From assembly GCA_002389675.1 (NCBI GenBank), contig DGQF01000010.1, positions 89,307 to 153,306 on the forward strand: a stretch of 64,000 nucleotides of DNA, written 5' to 3'. How positions within the stretch are numbered: the first letter of the stretch is position 1; each line of letters opens with the position of its first letter. The notes below the pieces were generated by a model. It was given only the letters and a program-made list of their open reading frames with translations. It searched no databases and was not told the DNA's origin. The stretch is from Gammaproteobacteria bacterium UBA4421 (lineage in GTDB: Bacteria; Pseudomonadota; Gammaproteobacteria; Pseudomonadales; Azotimanducaceae). Both the position numbers and the translations under genes were made by a program. Shown here in pieces: positions 7,600 to 16,700 of this stretch.

Positions 7600-8871
7600 A
7601 TGGACTTTGATATTCCCCAAGACATGCAAGATTATTTGCGTGAACTCGACGATTTTATTGAACAAGAAATCATGCCTTTGCAGATGCAGAATGATAACAA
7701 TCGTTTTTTCGATCATCGGCGAGAAGATGCACGTACGGATTGGGATCGCGGGGGATTGCCCAATGAAGAATGGGAGGCTTTGCTGGTTGAGGCGAAACGG
7801 CGAGCCGATGCTGCAGGCCATTATCGCTACGCGCAGTCAAAAGAATACGGTGGCCAGGGGGGTACCAATTTAGGTATGGCGATCATTCGCGAGCACCTAG
7901 CCAGTAAAGGGCTTGGCTTGCACAACGATTTGCAAAACGAGCATTCCATCGTGGGTAATAACGTGGGTTTGCTGTTGATGATCGAATACGGTACTGAGCA
8001 GCAGAAAGCCGAGTGGATAGATGATTTGGCAGAAGGGCGTCGTGGTTTTGCATTTGGTATCACTGAGCCGGAGCACGGCTCTGATGCGACTCATATGGAA
8101 ACGCATGCCGTGCGCGATGGTGACGAATGGGTCATCAATGGTGGTAAGACTTGGAATACGGGTATTCACAAAGCCAAATACGACATGATCATGGCGCGCA
8201 CCAGCGGTAAAGCCGGCGACGGGGAGGGCATTACAGCATTTTTAACACCGATGGATTCACAAGGACTGAAGATCGAGGAGATGCTGTGGACGTTTAATAT
8301 GCCGACAGATCACGGTACCGTTTCACTCAAAGACGTGCGTGTCTCACAGGATGCTATTTTTGGTGGCGAAGGTCGCGGGCTACAAATTGTGCAGCATTTT
8401 TTCAATGAGAACCGTATTCGGCAGGCGGCCTCGTCTTTAGGCGCCGCACAGTACTGCATTAACGAAGCCGTAAAATATGCGGGCGAGCGGGCGCCGTTCG
8501 GCAAGAAATTGTCCACGAATCAGGGTATCCAGTTCCCGCTCGTCGAGCTGCAAACTCAGTGCGAAATGTTACGGGCGTTGGTGCACAAAACGGCTTGGCA
8601 GATGGATAAGTATGGTGCTTTCTCCGTTTCAGATAAGGTCTCAATGTGTAACTACTGGTCTAACCGGCTCTGTTGTGAGGCTGCTGATCGATCGATGCAG
8701 GTGCATGGTGGACTTGGGTATTCGCGGCATAAACCGTTTGAACATATTTATCGTCATCACCGCCGGTATCGGATTACTGAGGGCGCCGAAGAGATCCAAA
8801 TGCGCCGGGTGGCGGGTTATATGTTCGGATTCATGAATCAACAAGCCCCTAAAGGCGTTAAAGTCAGTTAG
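7600..8871 (+). CDS. Acyl-CoA dehydrogenase (ACAD10/11- or LvaC-like by context)
   Basis: 423 residues. Visible family segments are FAFGITEPEHGSDATHMET (FAD site), GGKTWNTGIHKAKYD, NRIRQAASSLGAAQYC and the C-terminal VHGGLGYSRHKPFEHIYRHHR with TEGAEEIQMRR, where EGAEEI is the catalytic-base or FAD-contact region. The N-terminus has an insertion-rich helical domain, and the overall type is the longer ACAD class found next to phosphotransferases. The ATG at 7600 has AAGGA about 6 bases upstream; a TTG lies one codon earlier. The next gene begins only 5 bases after its stop, so the pair is coupled. The likely step is desaturation or phosphate elimination on a phosphorylated 4-hydroxyacyl-CoA, inferred from the neighbour. 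Confidence 0.92.
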   Translation: MDFDIPQDMQDYLRELDDFIEQEIMPLQMQNDNNRFFDHRREDARTDWDRGGLPNEEWEALLVEAKRRADAAGHYRYAQSKEYGGQGGTNLGMAIIREHLASKGLGLHNDLQNEHSIVGNNVGLLLMIEYGTEQQKAEWIDDLAEGRRGFAFGITEPEHGSDATHMETHAVRDGDEWVINGGKTWNTGIHKAKYDMIMARTSGKAGDGEGITAFLTPMDSQGLKIEEMLWTFNMPTDHGTVSLKDVRVSQDAIFGGEGRGLQIVQHFFNENRIRQAASSLGAAQYCINEAVKYAGERAPFGKKLSTNQGIQFPLVELQTQCEMLRALVHKTAWQMDKYGAFSVSDKVSMCNYWSNRLCCEAADRSMQVHGGLGYSRHKPFEHIYRHHRRYRITEGAEEIQMRRVAGYMFGFMNQQAPKGVKVS

Positions 8872-8876
8872 CTTGT

Positions 8877-10286
8877 ATGGCGCAACTTGAAACCAAAGTA
8901 GCCGCTATGTTGGCGAGGGCGCTTCCTGACTATCAGGCCTTGCGCAAGGTGGAGCGTCTCTCTGGAGGGGCGAGTCAGGAAACCTATCGAATAGAGGTTA
9001 ATACCACCTCAGGCGAGAAGGTCATGGCTATGCGCCGTGCGCCCGGTGGCGCCACCGTAGATCCCACGCCCGGTCACCCGGGTTTGGATGTGGAGGCTTT
9101 GTTAATGCAGAGTGCTCGAGCCGTTGGTGTGCCTGAGCCGGAAGTGTTTCATATTTTCGACAAGCAAGACGATCTTGGTGACGGATTTCTCATGGAGTGG
9201 CTGGACGGCATTGCGCTGGGCGCAAAAGTGGTCCGTGCACCTGAGTTAGAAAACATCCGGCCGCAGTTGGCTTATTTATGCGGCCAGGTGCTGGCAAAAA
9301 TACATGCCATTGACCTGCACGATACGGGACTGGATCAAAAATTAGATTTGATTTCGCCGGCTGATTACGTGGAGCAAACCTGGGCTCGCTATCGTTTGTT
9401 CAACACCCCCCAGCCGATGATCGACTACGCGGCTCGTTGGTTGAAAGCCAACGCGCCAGAGGACTTTTCGCCAGCTCTAGTGCACAACGACTTTCGCAAT
9501 GGGAACGTGATGTTCTCTCCCGAGGGTGTGGTTGCTGTGCTGGATTGGGAGGTTGCTCATATTGGCGATCCGATGCGGGATTTAGGTTGGATTTGCACAA
9601 ATTCTTGGCGCTTTGGCCGCAGTGATCTGCCCGTGGGCGGTTTTGGTAGCTATGAAGATCTTTTTGCAGGATACGAAAATATCTCTGGTGAAGCGGTAGA
9701 TCGTCAGCGCGTGAAGTATTGGGAGGTTTTCGGATCGTTTTGGTGGGCCATCGGCGCGCTTGGCATGGCCGAACATTATCGCACCGGACCGGACCAATCT
9801 GTGGAGCGACCCGCCATTGGCCGGCGCTCGTCTGAGTGCCAAATAGACTGCGTCAACTTACTCATGCCAGGCCCGGTCTCCTTGGTGGATCCAGATTCGA
9901 ATAGCATTGACAGTGATATGCCGCGCGCAGATGAACTGCTGGTAAGTGTCCGTGATTTTTTGCGCGAAGAGGTCATGACTGAGACATCGGGCCGTACTCA
10001 TTTCCTGGCCAGAGTAGCGGGAAATTCGCTGGATATTGTATTACGTGATTTTCAGGTTGGACCGTCAGCTCGCGCAGCCGAGCATCGCCGTTTGCAGGCG
10101 TTGTTTAGCGCAGATGAAGATCTAGACACGTTGCGCTGGCGCTTGGTCTATGGATTGCGTGATGAGTCGATCGCGCTAGATACTCCGGGTTTGTCTGAAC
10201 ATTTGCGAGCCACCGTTGCCAACCAAGTTGCCATTGACCAGCCGAAATACTCGGGTTTGACTGCGGCCCGTCAGTTTCCTGGCTAG
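8877..10286 (+). CDS. APH-type phosphotransferase fused to DUF6285-like domain (LvaA-LvaB-like fusion)
   Basis: 469 residues in two parts. Residues 1 to about 340 are an aminoglycoside-phosphotransferase-type kinase: an SGGASQETY nucleotide loop, catalytic H203-N204-D205 in the HNDFRNGNVMF loop, and the metal-binding LDWE segment with D223 and E225. Residues from about 348 (MPRADELLVSVRDFLREEV) to the end form a helical domain like the small DUF6285 proteins that usually follow such kinases as a separate gene. In the levulinate pathway LvaA (kinase) and a small partner LvaB phosphorylate 4-hydroxyvaleryl-CoA; here both appear in one chain. The gene lies 5 bases after an acyl-CoA dehydrogenase, without a clear ribosome site, suggesting coupling. 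The substrate is inferred. Confidence 0.87.
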   Translation: MAQLETKVAAMLARALPDYQALRKVERLSGGASQETYRIEVNTTSGEKVMAMRRAPGGATVDPTPGHPGLDVEALLMQSARAVGVPEPEVFHIFDKQDDLGDGFLMEWLDGIALGAKVVRAPELENIRPQLAYLCGQVLAKIHAIDLHDTGLDQKLDLISPADYVEQTWARYRLFNTPQPMIDYAARWLKANAPEDFSPALVHNDFRNGNVMFSPEGVVAVLDWEVAHIGDPMRDLGWICTNSWRFGRSDLPVGGFGSYEDLFAGYENISGEAVDRQRVKYWEVFGSFWWAIGALGMAEHYRTGPDQSVERPAIGRRSSECQIDCVNLLMPGPVSLVDPDSNSIDSDMPRADELLVSVRDFLREEVMTETSGRTHFLARVAGNSLDIVLRDFQVGPSARAAEHRRLQALFSADEDLDTLRWRLVYGLRDESIALDTPGLSEHLRATVANQVAIDQPKYSGLTAARQFPG

Positions 10287-10319
10287 GCAAAAATCTTTGC
10301 AGCTGCCTGAAGGGTCTTA

Positions 10320-12434
10320 TCAGGCGGCGCTAACTTCAACAATGATGCCTGTCATAAAGCTCATATTACTCAACGGATCAAAACTTCCCGGGCCGGTTGG
10401 CAAGAGCGCATTCACGTTGGTCCCCGGATGGTTCCGAGCGACATTGAGTTGAGCATTGTTGGCGTGCCCCCAACCATGGGTCATGGCAACCACCCCGCAG
10501 CGTAAATCAGCGTCATAATTGATTCGAGTAACTACTTTTCCATAGCGCGTGGCTACTGAAACTTTGTCGCCATCACTTAACGCCAGCCGCCGTGCATCCT
10601 CTGGGTTGATGTGTAACGGATTGTTGAGTGCAACACTGCGTTTTAAGGAAGGCAGATTATGCATCCAGCTGTTGACCATATAATTCGTGCGCAAAGAAAT
10701 GAGTTTTAGGGTGTCCGCTTTCTCTTGCTGGAGCTCTTTAAAAATGCGCTCAAAAGCGGCTGTTCCCTTTTCGATAAGCTCAGGGTAACAGGCGACTTTA
10801 TGTTGAGGGTGCTGAACGCCGAGCCTAAAAAATTCGTCTGGATCGGGCTCTGGCAGCTGGATAGTTTGGCTGGGCGATTGCTTTAATTGTTCAAGTGACA
10901 AGCTACTTTTTTCAAGTTGACGGTTCAGTTTATGCATGGGGTCTGCATCGGGTTGTTCCAGTTCAGAGGGTAGGCCCAAACTCTGCATTAATCGAGCAAA
11001 GATCCACCATTCGGGTTTCCGCTCATATTTCGGCCGCACCACAGCTTCAGTATATTGTACGTAGGGTTCGGGCTGAAAGCCCAGCGATACTGAGTTGATA
11101 TCCGGTCGCTCCAACCAATCTGTGGCCGGTAAAATGAAGTCGGCAAGTCTTGAGGTGGCATTAGGGTAGATATCGATGACAACCAATAGCTCCAGCTTGG
11201 CTAAAGCCGCCTGTAGGCGCTCTTCTCCGGCCATTGAAAGCACTGGATTACCAGACATACAGATTAGGCCTTTGACCAAACCGGATTCGATATAGTCAGC
11301 TAATAAATTGCCCGGCAATGACCCCGTGATTCTTCGGAGCTCTCCAAAAGTAGATTCAAAGAATGGTTGCGTCGTTTTGGGGCGGCCAACGGTGGCTGCG
11401 GGGAAATAGCCTGGTGAGTATAGGTTTCCGCCACGCCGACCAAGATTGCCTGTGATCAAGCTGAGCATTTGTACCAACCAGTAGGCTAATGTGCCTTGCC
11501 GGCCCATATTTACTCCGGTTGACATGTGCACGCTAGCCCCTTCTGCGGTAGCAAATTCTCGTGCAATGGTGACAATTTCTTCTGCTGCAATACCAATAAT
11601 GGGGGCGACTTCAGTGGCCGAATATTGCGCGACAAACGCCCACAAGCTATGGATATTGTCTGCGTGTGCTTCTATCCAATGCTCATCTACCAGTGAGGCT
11701 TGATGGATTTCGTGAATTAAGGCCGCGAGGAAGTACACATCGGTGTCAGGTTTTATTTGAACCACATCACCGGTGGTGGGTGTTGCCGACTCAATTTTAC
11801 GCGGATTAACGTGCTTGACGATGCCGCCGCGAGCGACAATTTCACGCAAAGAGGCCATTGGATTGGTCATGTGCACAAAGCTGACGTGCGAGATTTTGGG
11901 GTTAGAGCCGATACTCAAAAAGTAACGGGTATGTTTGAAATCTGGAATTGGGTGAAGGTTAGCCGTGCCAAACACTGCCTCTGAAGCGGCAAATTTATTT
12001 GCACAATCCTGGGTGCCTGATCCGAAGCTATACTCAACGCCCAGCGCACGCGCAAATTTCCGAGCAGCCTCTCGCCCCGTGCTGTTAAAAGCGGAAGGGT
12101 TACCCACGTAAGTTGCCAGGGCGCTAGCGCCAAAGTCTTGGCCTATCGCATGGATTTTCTCACTGATACTTGCGCCAGCTTCATCCCAAGATATGTTCTT
12201 AAATTCGGGTGCAGATGCGCTTTTTAGATTTGTACGCGCCTGGGGATGGTTGTTACGATCCGGATCGTTGTGCAGTTCGGTAAAGTTGAGGCCTTTGTGG
12301 CAGGCAAAACCCTTGTGAACCGGATGACTTGTATCCGGGCTCAATTTAATGATTTGGTCCAGCTGTTCATCTACTTGTGCAATCAAAGCGCATTGTGGTT
12401 CGCAGATACGACAGTAAGTGGGCACGTTTTTCAC
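10320..12434 (-). CDS. Molybdopterin oxidoreductase (DMSO reductase family)
   Basis: 704 residues. The N-terminus has the 4Fe-4S motif C8-x2-C11-x3-C15 followed by a fourth Cys in GFACHKG. After it come the molybdopterin domains, with a Cys in GTQDCANKFAASE at the position of the molybdenum ligand, the GNLGRRGGNLYSPG pterin contact and NATSRLADFILPATDWLERPD. The C-terminal MopB-type dinucleotide-binding barrel starts near residue 585 and contains HGWGHANNAQLN. The start is GTG at 12434. There is no Tat signal, so it is cytoplasmic. No electron-transfer subunit or chaperone gene lies beside it. Such orphan enzymes are often labelled formate dehydrogenase-like, but the substrate is unknown. Confidence 0.9.
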   Translation of the reverse strand: MKNVPTYCRICEPQCALIAQVDEQLDQIIKLSPDTSHPVHKGFACHKGLNFTELHNDPDRNNHPQARTNLKSASAPEFKNISWDEAGASISEKIHAIGQDFGASALATYVGNPSAFNSTGREAARKFARALGVEYSFGSGTQDCANKFAASEAVFGTANLHPIPDFKHTRYFLSIGSNPKISHVSFVHMTNPMASLREIVARGGIVKHVNPRKIESATPTTGDVVQIKPDTDVYFLAALIHEIHQASLVDEHWIEAHADNIHSLWAFVAQYSATEVAPIIGIAAEEIVTIAREFATAEGASVHMSTGVNMGRQGTLAYWLVQMLSLITGNLGRRGGNLYSPGYFPAATVGRPKTTQPFFESTFGELRRITGSLPGNLLADYIESGLVKGLICMSGNPVLSMAGEERLQAALAKLELLVVIDIYPNATSRLADFILPATDWLERPDINSVSLGFQPEPYVQYTEAVVRPKYERKPEWWIFARLMQSLGLPSELEQPDADPMHKLNRQLEKSSLSLEQLKQSPSQTIQLPEPDPDEFFRLGVQHPQHKVACYPELIEKGTAAFERIFKELQQEKADTLKLISLRTNYMVNSWMHNLPSLKRSVALNNPLHINPEDARRLALSDGDKVSVATRYGKVVTRINYDADLRCGVVAMTHGWGHANNAQLNVARNHPGTNVNALLPTGPGSFDPLSNMSFMTGIIVEVSAA

Positions 12435-12526
12435 GGGGATTGACCTGATCTTGGGCGTGCGTTAAGCATAATGATAAGAGCGACTAATTCAAACCGTAGT
12501 CGGCGCTGGGTTGCTATGACTATCGG

Positions 12527-13531
12527 CTACACAAGTTGATCATCATAGACAAACAACGCCGGTGAGCCGCCGGTGTGTATGAGCACTACGTCTGAGTAGT
12601 GGTTGAGATTGCCTAGATTAATTTGATCAATCATTGCCGCCAGCGCTTTGCCTGAATAAACCGGATCGAATATCAGACCTTCTAGCCTGGCCGCCAGCTT
12701 AATGGCCTCGATGCACGACTGTGTCGCCTGACCATAAGCCTTGCCCATGTAGGCATGGTTTACGTTTACCTCAGTTACTGCGGTAGGCACAGGCGAGAAT
12801 TTTTGCCGTAAGCCTTCATTGAGGTGCTTCACTTGATTGACTAATTTCTGGGGGTTCTGATGATAGACATTGATACCAACTACCGTGGTTGCTCTTTTTA
12901 GTTGTTGCAAACCAAACATAAGACCCGCTTGCGTGCCCGCTGAGGAGGAGGCATGCATAATAAAATCTAGCTTTAGGTTCATATCATTGGATTGATTGTG
13001 TAATTCCTCTGCACAGCGGGCATAACCCATTGCACCAACTGTATTCGAGCCGCCAGCGGGAATGACGTAGACATTTGCTCCAGTTGAACGCAGCGTTTCG
13101 ACGAGTTTGCTGCCATAAAACTTGGCATCTTCGGGCGCCACGATGTGCTGTTTGGCACCGGTTAACCGGCCGAGCAATACATTGCCAGATGTGGTGTAGG
13201 CAGGGTGAGTGTTGTTAACGGTTCTGGTCAGGATCAAGTGGCAGTTTAAACCGGCTTTTGCGCACGCCGCGGCGGTTTGTCTTGCGTGATTCGACTGAAT
13301 GGCGCCATAAGTGATCACGGTATCTGCCTTTTGCGCCAGCGCGTCACCAATAAGATACTCAAGCTTACGGGTTTTGTTGCCGCCAAGCGCCAAACCGCTG
13401 CAGTCGTCGCGCTTGAGCCAGACTCTGGGTCCGTTTAATTCTTCGCTCAAGCGATCGAGGGGGGTCAATGGCGTCGGCCAATGCCCTAATGGATGGTGGG
13501 GTAAATTCGCCCATGGTAGATGTTTTATCAT
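12527..13531 (-). CDS. D-cysteine desulfhydrase / ACC deaminase family PLP enzyme
   Basis: 334 residues. The PLP lysine lies in LALGGNKTRKLEYL near residue 53, preceded by VWLKRDDCSG; the glycine-rich phosphate loop is SSAGTQAGL, and the C-terminus has IHTGGSPALF. This is the fold-type II group containing D-cysteine desulfhydrase (DcyD) and 1-aminocyclopropane-1-carboxylate deaminase. The two activities are hard to separate by eye, and most bacterial members are D-cysteine desulfhydrases releasing sulfide, pyruvate and ammonia. Its ATG overlaps the stop of the upstream PfkB kinase by 4 bases, so the two are one transcription unit. Confidence 0.88.
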   Translation of the reverse strand: MIKHLPWANLPHHPLGHWPTPLTPLDRLSEELNGPRVWLKRDDCSGLALGGNKTRKLEYLIGDALAQKADTVITYGAIQSNHARQTAAACAKAGLNCHLILTRTVNNTHPAYTTSGNVLLGRLTGAKQHIVAPEDAKFYGSKLVETLRSTGANVYVIPAGGSNTVGAMGYARCAEELHNQSNDMNLKLDFIMHASSSAGTQAGLMFGLQQLKRATTVVGINVYHQNPQKLVNQVKHLNEGLRQKFSPVPTAVTEVNVNHAYMGKAYGQATQSCIEAIKLAARLEGLIFDPVYSGKALAAMIDQINLGNLNHYSDVVLIHTGGSPALFVYDDQLV

Positions 13532-14481
13532 GGGTTTTTTCTTTCGGGGATTAAACGCAAAGGCCCGCCCTGATCGTCACGCTCCGCGTTAAGCCGGTGG
13601 TATTGAGCGCCTTCTTCTCCTAAACAGGCTGCCGCGCAAGCAATCCCTAGCTCAATTGCGCTGTTAATGGCTGCTTTATTGGCCAGAGCAGACGCAATGC
13701 CGGCAGTCAGTGCATCTCCGCAGCCGGTTGGATCCAATTGACGTGCTACGGGCATAACCGGAAATGTTGCCGGTGGTTGGCCAGGTTGATCCATACGCAC
13801 AGGTTGATCGCCGTTGGTGGTGATGATGTTGTGATTATTTAAATCAGATCTATTTCGTAAAATATTGATTTCATGTGAATTTCCAATAAGCCAATCGGTC
13901 ATCGAGAGCAGTATTTCAACCTCTTGTGGGGCCAATTGATCTGCGTATTGGCCCGGTGCCCAGATCTTTAAAATCGAGGCTCGTCGGCTAAAATACTGCA
14001 GCGCGCACATCATCAGCTCGGTTGGATAGGGGGCTTGAACGAAGACGGAGACGTGCTGCTTGTCTAGTTGATTCAAGTGAGCTTGCCAGCGCTCGACAGT
14101 GGGCACGGGTCCAGGATAAAAAGCAGTGAACTGCTGGCCTTGCGGATCGGTAATCACCGAGGCTCTAGCGCACGCGGCACCGCTGATACTCAGATTGAAG
14201 TCGGTTGTGATGCCTGCGCCGCGCAAATGTTCGAGGTAGCGCGACTGGTCTTGTTGTCCGCTGCAACTCAGTAGCAAGGGTTGGCAGGCGAGCTGTGCCA
14301 GCGAATAGGCAATATTTCCCGCGCAGCCGCCAAACGCCTCAGAAAGCGTATTCAGCTTACAATTTAAAACCGGTGTCTCGCCAAAATAGGTATCCGTAGT
14401 GGCGATGAGGTCATATGCGATTGCACCCGCGACGGCAATGACTTGAGTGCCGGTGACCTTGTTTGTTGTGATTGGGTCCAA
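13528..14481 (-). CDS. PfkB-family carbohydrate/nucleoside kinase
   Basis: 317 residues of the ribokinase/PfkB family. The N-terminal strand is VIAVAGAIAYDLIATTD, the glycine-rich GGCAGNIAYSLAQL motif is near residue 52, and the C-terminal anion-hole/catalytic motif is DPTGCGDALTAG, where the usual GAGD reads GCGD while the base Asp is kept. The style resembles bacterial adenosine-kinase-like PfkB proteins more than fructokinase. It ends 4 bases inside the following desulfhydrase gene. Upstream is a 245-base divergent region with a GTTGGT palindrome at 14494-14513. The substrate is not determined. Confidence 0.88.
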   Translation of the reverse strand: MDPITTNKVTGTQVIAVAGAIAYDLIATTDTYFGETPVLNCKLNTLSEAFGGCAGNIAYSLAQLACQPLLLSCSGQQDQSRYLEHLRGAGITTDFNLSISGAACARASVITDPQGQQFTAFYPGPVPTVERWQAHLNQLDKQHVSVFVQAPYPTELMMCALQYFSRRASILKIWAPGQYADQLAPQEVEILLSMTDWLIGNSHEINILRNRSDLNNHNIITTNGDQPVRMDQPGQPPATFPVMPVARQLDPTGCGDALTAGIASALANKAAINSAIELGIACAAACLGEEGAQYHRLNAERDDQGGPLRLIPERKNP

Positions 14482-14493
14482 ATGGCCCCTAGT

Positions 14494-14513
14494 GTTGGTT
14501 TAGTTGCACCAAC
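14494..14513. promoter_or_regulatory. Palindrome upstream of pfkB-type kinase, possible operator
   Basis: Perfect inverted repeat GTTGGT - 8 bases - ACCAAC, 13 bases upstream of the kinase start codon. The 20-base size and position fit a repressor operator, but no cognate regulator is next to it and it appears only once nearby. A chance palindrome is not excluded. Confidence 0.35.
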
Positions 14514-14725
14514 GTAGCGTAAGTGCCAAGCGTATTTCAAGGGGCAGGGTACAAGAGTGTATCTACCGCGCCAGAATTCGCCGGAAACCGTCGTCGTACA
14601 ATTTTCCACCCCAAGTCGATAATCTGCGTTAAGTGATGACTGGATTTTTGTGATGTGAACTGCGTCCGGTTGCATTGGCCTTGTTCGGGTAACCTTGCGT
14701 GTCGTCGAATCAGGAATGTTTTGTG

Positions 14726-15511
14726 ATGCTTCAAGCCCCTAAAGAAGTGATCTTTTTATTTAATGTAGACGAAAAAATCTGTGATGAATTGGCATACGCA
14801 CAATTTGAACGGTTGATTGGGGGTAACCAGCGATTAAACAGTTTTGCACTGAGTCGGCTTAAAGCCGTGTACTGTCTTTTGGAGGCACAATCTGATTTGG
14901 TTCGGGTGGTGTTTTTTACAGCGACCGTGAACGAGCACGGTGTTGTTGACCCTTCTTTTAACATACCTTTGCGCGATTTGGCGCAACGTGCTGGCCCTGT
15001 CAAGGGCTCAACATACCCGGATATGCGTCAAGCTTCTCGAGGACAATGCCCCATTCCTTGGCACGCAATGAATCTTTGGGAGCCCTCGACCGCCCAATGT
15101 CTGGATGAGATAAAAGCGGGATTGGGCCCGTCTTACTGTTCCAATTCTCTCGTGGCAACCTTGGATCAGGAGCAAGCGCATGCCCCGCTAAATCAGGATC
15201 TGTTCCCGGATGGTGATTTTACGGAGCACTCCCGCGCCAGCCTTGCGCTTCAACGAGAATGTGAAGCGAAGCTCACCAGCGTATTTGGAGGCTCAGGAAA
15301 AGTATCGTTGCAAGAAATCATCCGGTTGCATGCCGAGCAACTTCGACAGATCAAAGCCACCCACCAGGCACAGCTTGCAGCGCAACAAGAAACGCATCAA
15401 ACACAGAGCCGTCGGGCAACAGATGAAATTCGAGCGCTCACTGCCGCCTTGCGGCAGGAGCGAAGTAGAAATCAACGTTTGCAATGTATTCTGCGGGGCG
15501 ACTGCGCCTAA
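14726..15511 (+). CDS. Unknown protein with C-terminal coiled coil
   Basis: 261 residues from the ATG at 14726 (AGGA about 10 bases upstream; GTG alternatives at 14699 and 14723). I recognise no family. The first 90 residues look like a globular alpha/beta domain (VIFLFNVDEKI, VRVVFFTATVNE). The middle has a conserved-looking segment, GQCPIPWHAMNLWEP. Residues from about 195 to 255 are a highly charged Gln/Arg/Glu-rich helix (LHAEQLRQIKATHQAQLAAQ), a probable coiled coil. The protein ends LQCILRGDCA. It has no signal peptide or membrane span. It is transcribed away from the kinase and converges with the alcohol dehydrogenase, 18 bases apart. Coding potential seems real because a long open frame without competitors fills the space. 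Confidence 0.68.
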   Translation: MLQAPKEVIFLFNVDEKICDELAYAQFERLIGGNQRLNSFALSRLKAVYCLLEAQSDLVRVVFFTATVNEHGVVDPSFNIPLRDLAQRAGPVKGSTYPDMRQASRGQCPIPWHAMNLWEPSTAQCLDEIKAGLGPSYCSNSLVATLDQEQAHAPLNQDLFPDGDFTEHSRASLALQRECEAKLTSVFGGSGKVSLQEIIRLHAEQLRQIKATHQAQLAAQQETHQTQSRRATDEIRALTAALRQERSRNQRLQCILRGDCA

Positions 15512-15529
15512 TTGCGTTTCAGTGGCGCG

Positions 15530-16564
15530 TTATAACCGCGGATCGACCAATATTTTTACTTCAGCCGGGTGATCTGCCAGTCGATTGAATGCATCGTCCA
15601 ATTCTGTGAGCCCAACGGTTCGGGTATGCAGTAGATCCGTTTGTATTCGGCCGTCTTCGACCAGAGCTTTACAGATTTCAAAATCTTCATGTAAATAAGC
15701 AATGCTGCTGACTAACCTAACCTCTTTGACTAACCAGTTAGCGGCGTTGATTGACGCATCACTGGTGGCAACACCTACCAAAGAGACCACACCGCCGCGT
15801 CTGACAAGGTCAACTGACGTTTGAATAGTGGCCGGTACACCGGCACATTCGAAGACCACATCAGCCCCGTTGCCGCCGATATGTTCGTTTATCAAAGTAG
15901 CCGCATCTTCCTCACTGGGATCAATTGTGAGCGTTGCCCCTAATTGGGTGCCTAACATGCGGCGGGTGGCTTCAGGTTCGACGAGTACCAGGCGCCCAGC
16001 ACCACTGAGCTTTGCTGCTTGTAGCACCAACAACCCGATAGGGCCAGCGCCGATGATTACTACGGAGTCGCCCAAGTTAATGGGCGTGCGTCGTAAAGCG
16101 TGGACGGCCACGGTTGCGGGCTCCAGGAGTCCCGCCTGTATGTCGGTCAGCCCTTTAGGTACGTGGTAGAGGCGCTCTGCGTCGAATGCGATGGATGAAG
16201 CAAATCCCCCGTGCGCGGCCGCCATTGGGCCAACGCCGATTGCGCCGGCGAAAGCGGTCTCGCAGTGCGCTGCGTCGCCACGATGACACGTGGCGCAACG
16301 TCCGCATGCAGAGGCCACCCCAATGGCCACTCGATCGCCAGCTTTGACTTGGGTGACGTTGCTGCCGAGTTTATCGACATGTCCAACCCATTCGTGACCA
16401 CAGTTTGCTGGATTGTAGGGCGCGCCTGACAAATAGGCATGTACATCGGTGCCGCAGATGCCACAGTAACTGATGGCTACTACGGCTTTGCCCGGTGTCG
16501 GTTCGGGAGTGGGCATCTCAACCAGCTCGACTTTTCTTTTTCCGGTGACCAGTCCTACTTTCAT
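15530..16564 (-). CDS. Zinc-dependent alcohol dehydrogenase (MDR family)
   Basis: 344 residues. Catalytic zinc ligands are C37 (CGICGTD), H57 and E58 (GHEW); structural zinc ligands are C87, C90, C93 and C101. The Rossmann motif VIIGAGPIGLLVLQ is near residue 170. The type resembles threonine/2,3-butanediol/sorbitol dehydrogenases. The ATG at 16564 has AAGGGG 8 bases upstream. The 378-base divergent region with the next gene contains repeated GGATAC palindromes that probably regulate this gene, the facing DsbA-like gene, or both. The substrate alcohol is unknown. Confidence 0.92.
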   Translation of the reverse strand: MKVGLVTGKRKVELVEMPTPEPTPGKAVVAISYCGICGTDVHAYLSGAPYNPANCGHEWVGHVDKLGSNVTQVKAGDRVAIGVASACGRCATCHRGDAAHCETAFAGAIGVGPMAAAHGGFASSIAFDAERLYHVPKGLTDIQAGLLEPATVAVHALRRTPINLGDSVVIIGAGPIGLLVLQAAKLSGAGRLVLVEPEATRRMLGTQLGATLTIDPSEEDAATLINEHIGGNGADVVFECAGVPATIQTSVDLVRRGGVVSLVGVATSDASINAANWLVKEVRLVSSIAYLHEDFEICKALVEDGRIQTDLLHTRTVGLTELDDAFNRLADHPAEVKILVDPRL

Positions 16565-16700
16565 AACAAACCCCTTATCTGCTTAACCTGCAAGCGTACC
16601 CGATTTTGGGTGGCAATAGTTGTTGTCGTTCGCGCGAGGCTGCGCTGCCTTTTGAGAATGAGGTGGCGCACCTTCAAGAGTGGAAATCAAGAGTGAAGAT

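Noticed and set aside
10302..10328. 9-bp hairpin GCTGCCTGA / TCAGGCGGC between the fusion kinase and molybdoenzyme genes
   Set aside because: It includes the stop codon of the molybdoenzyme gene, has a 9-base loop and no T-run; too weak to call a terminator.
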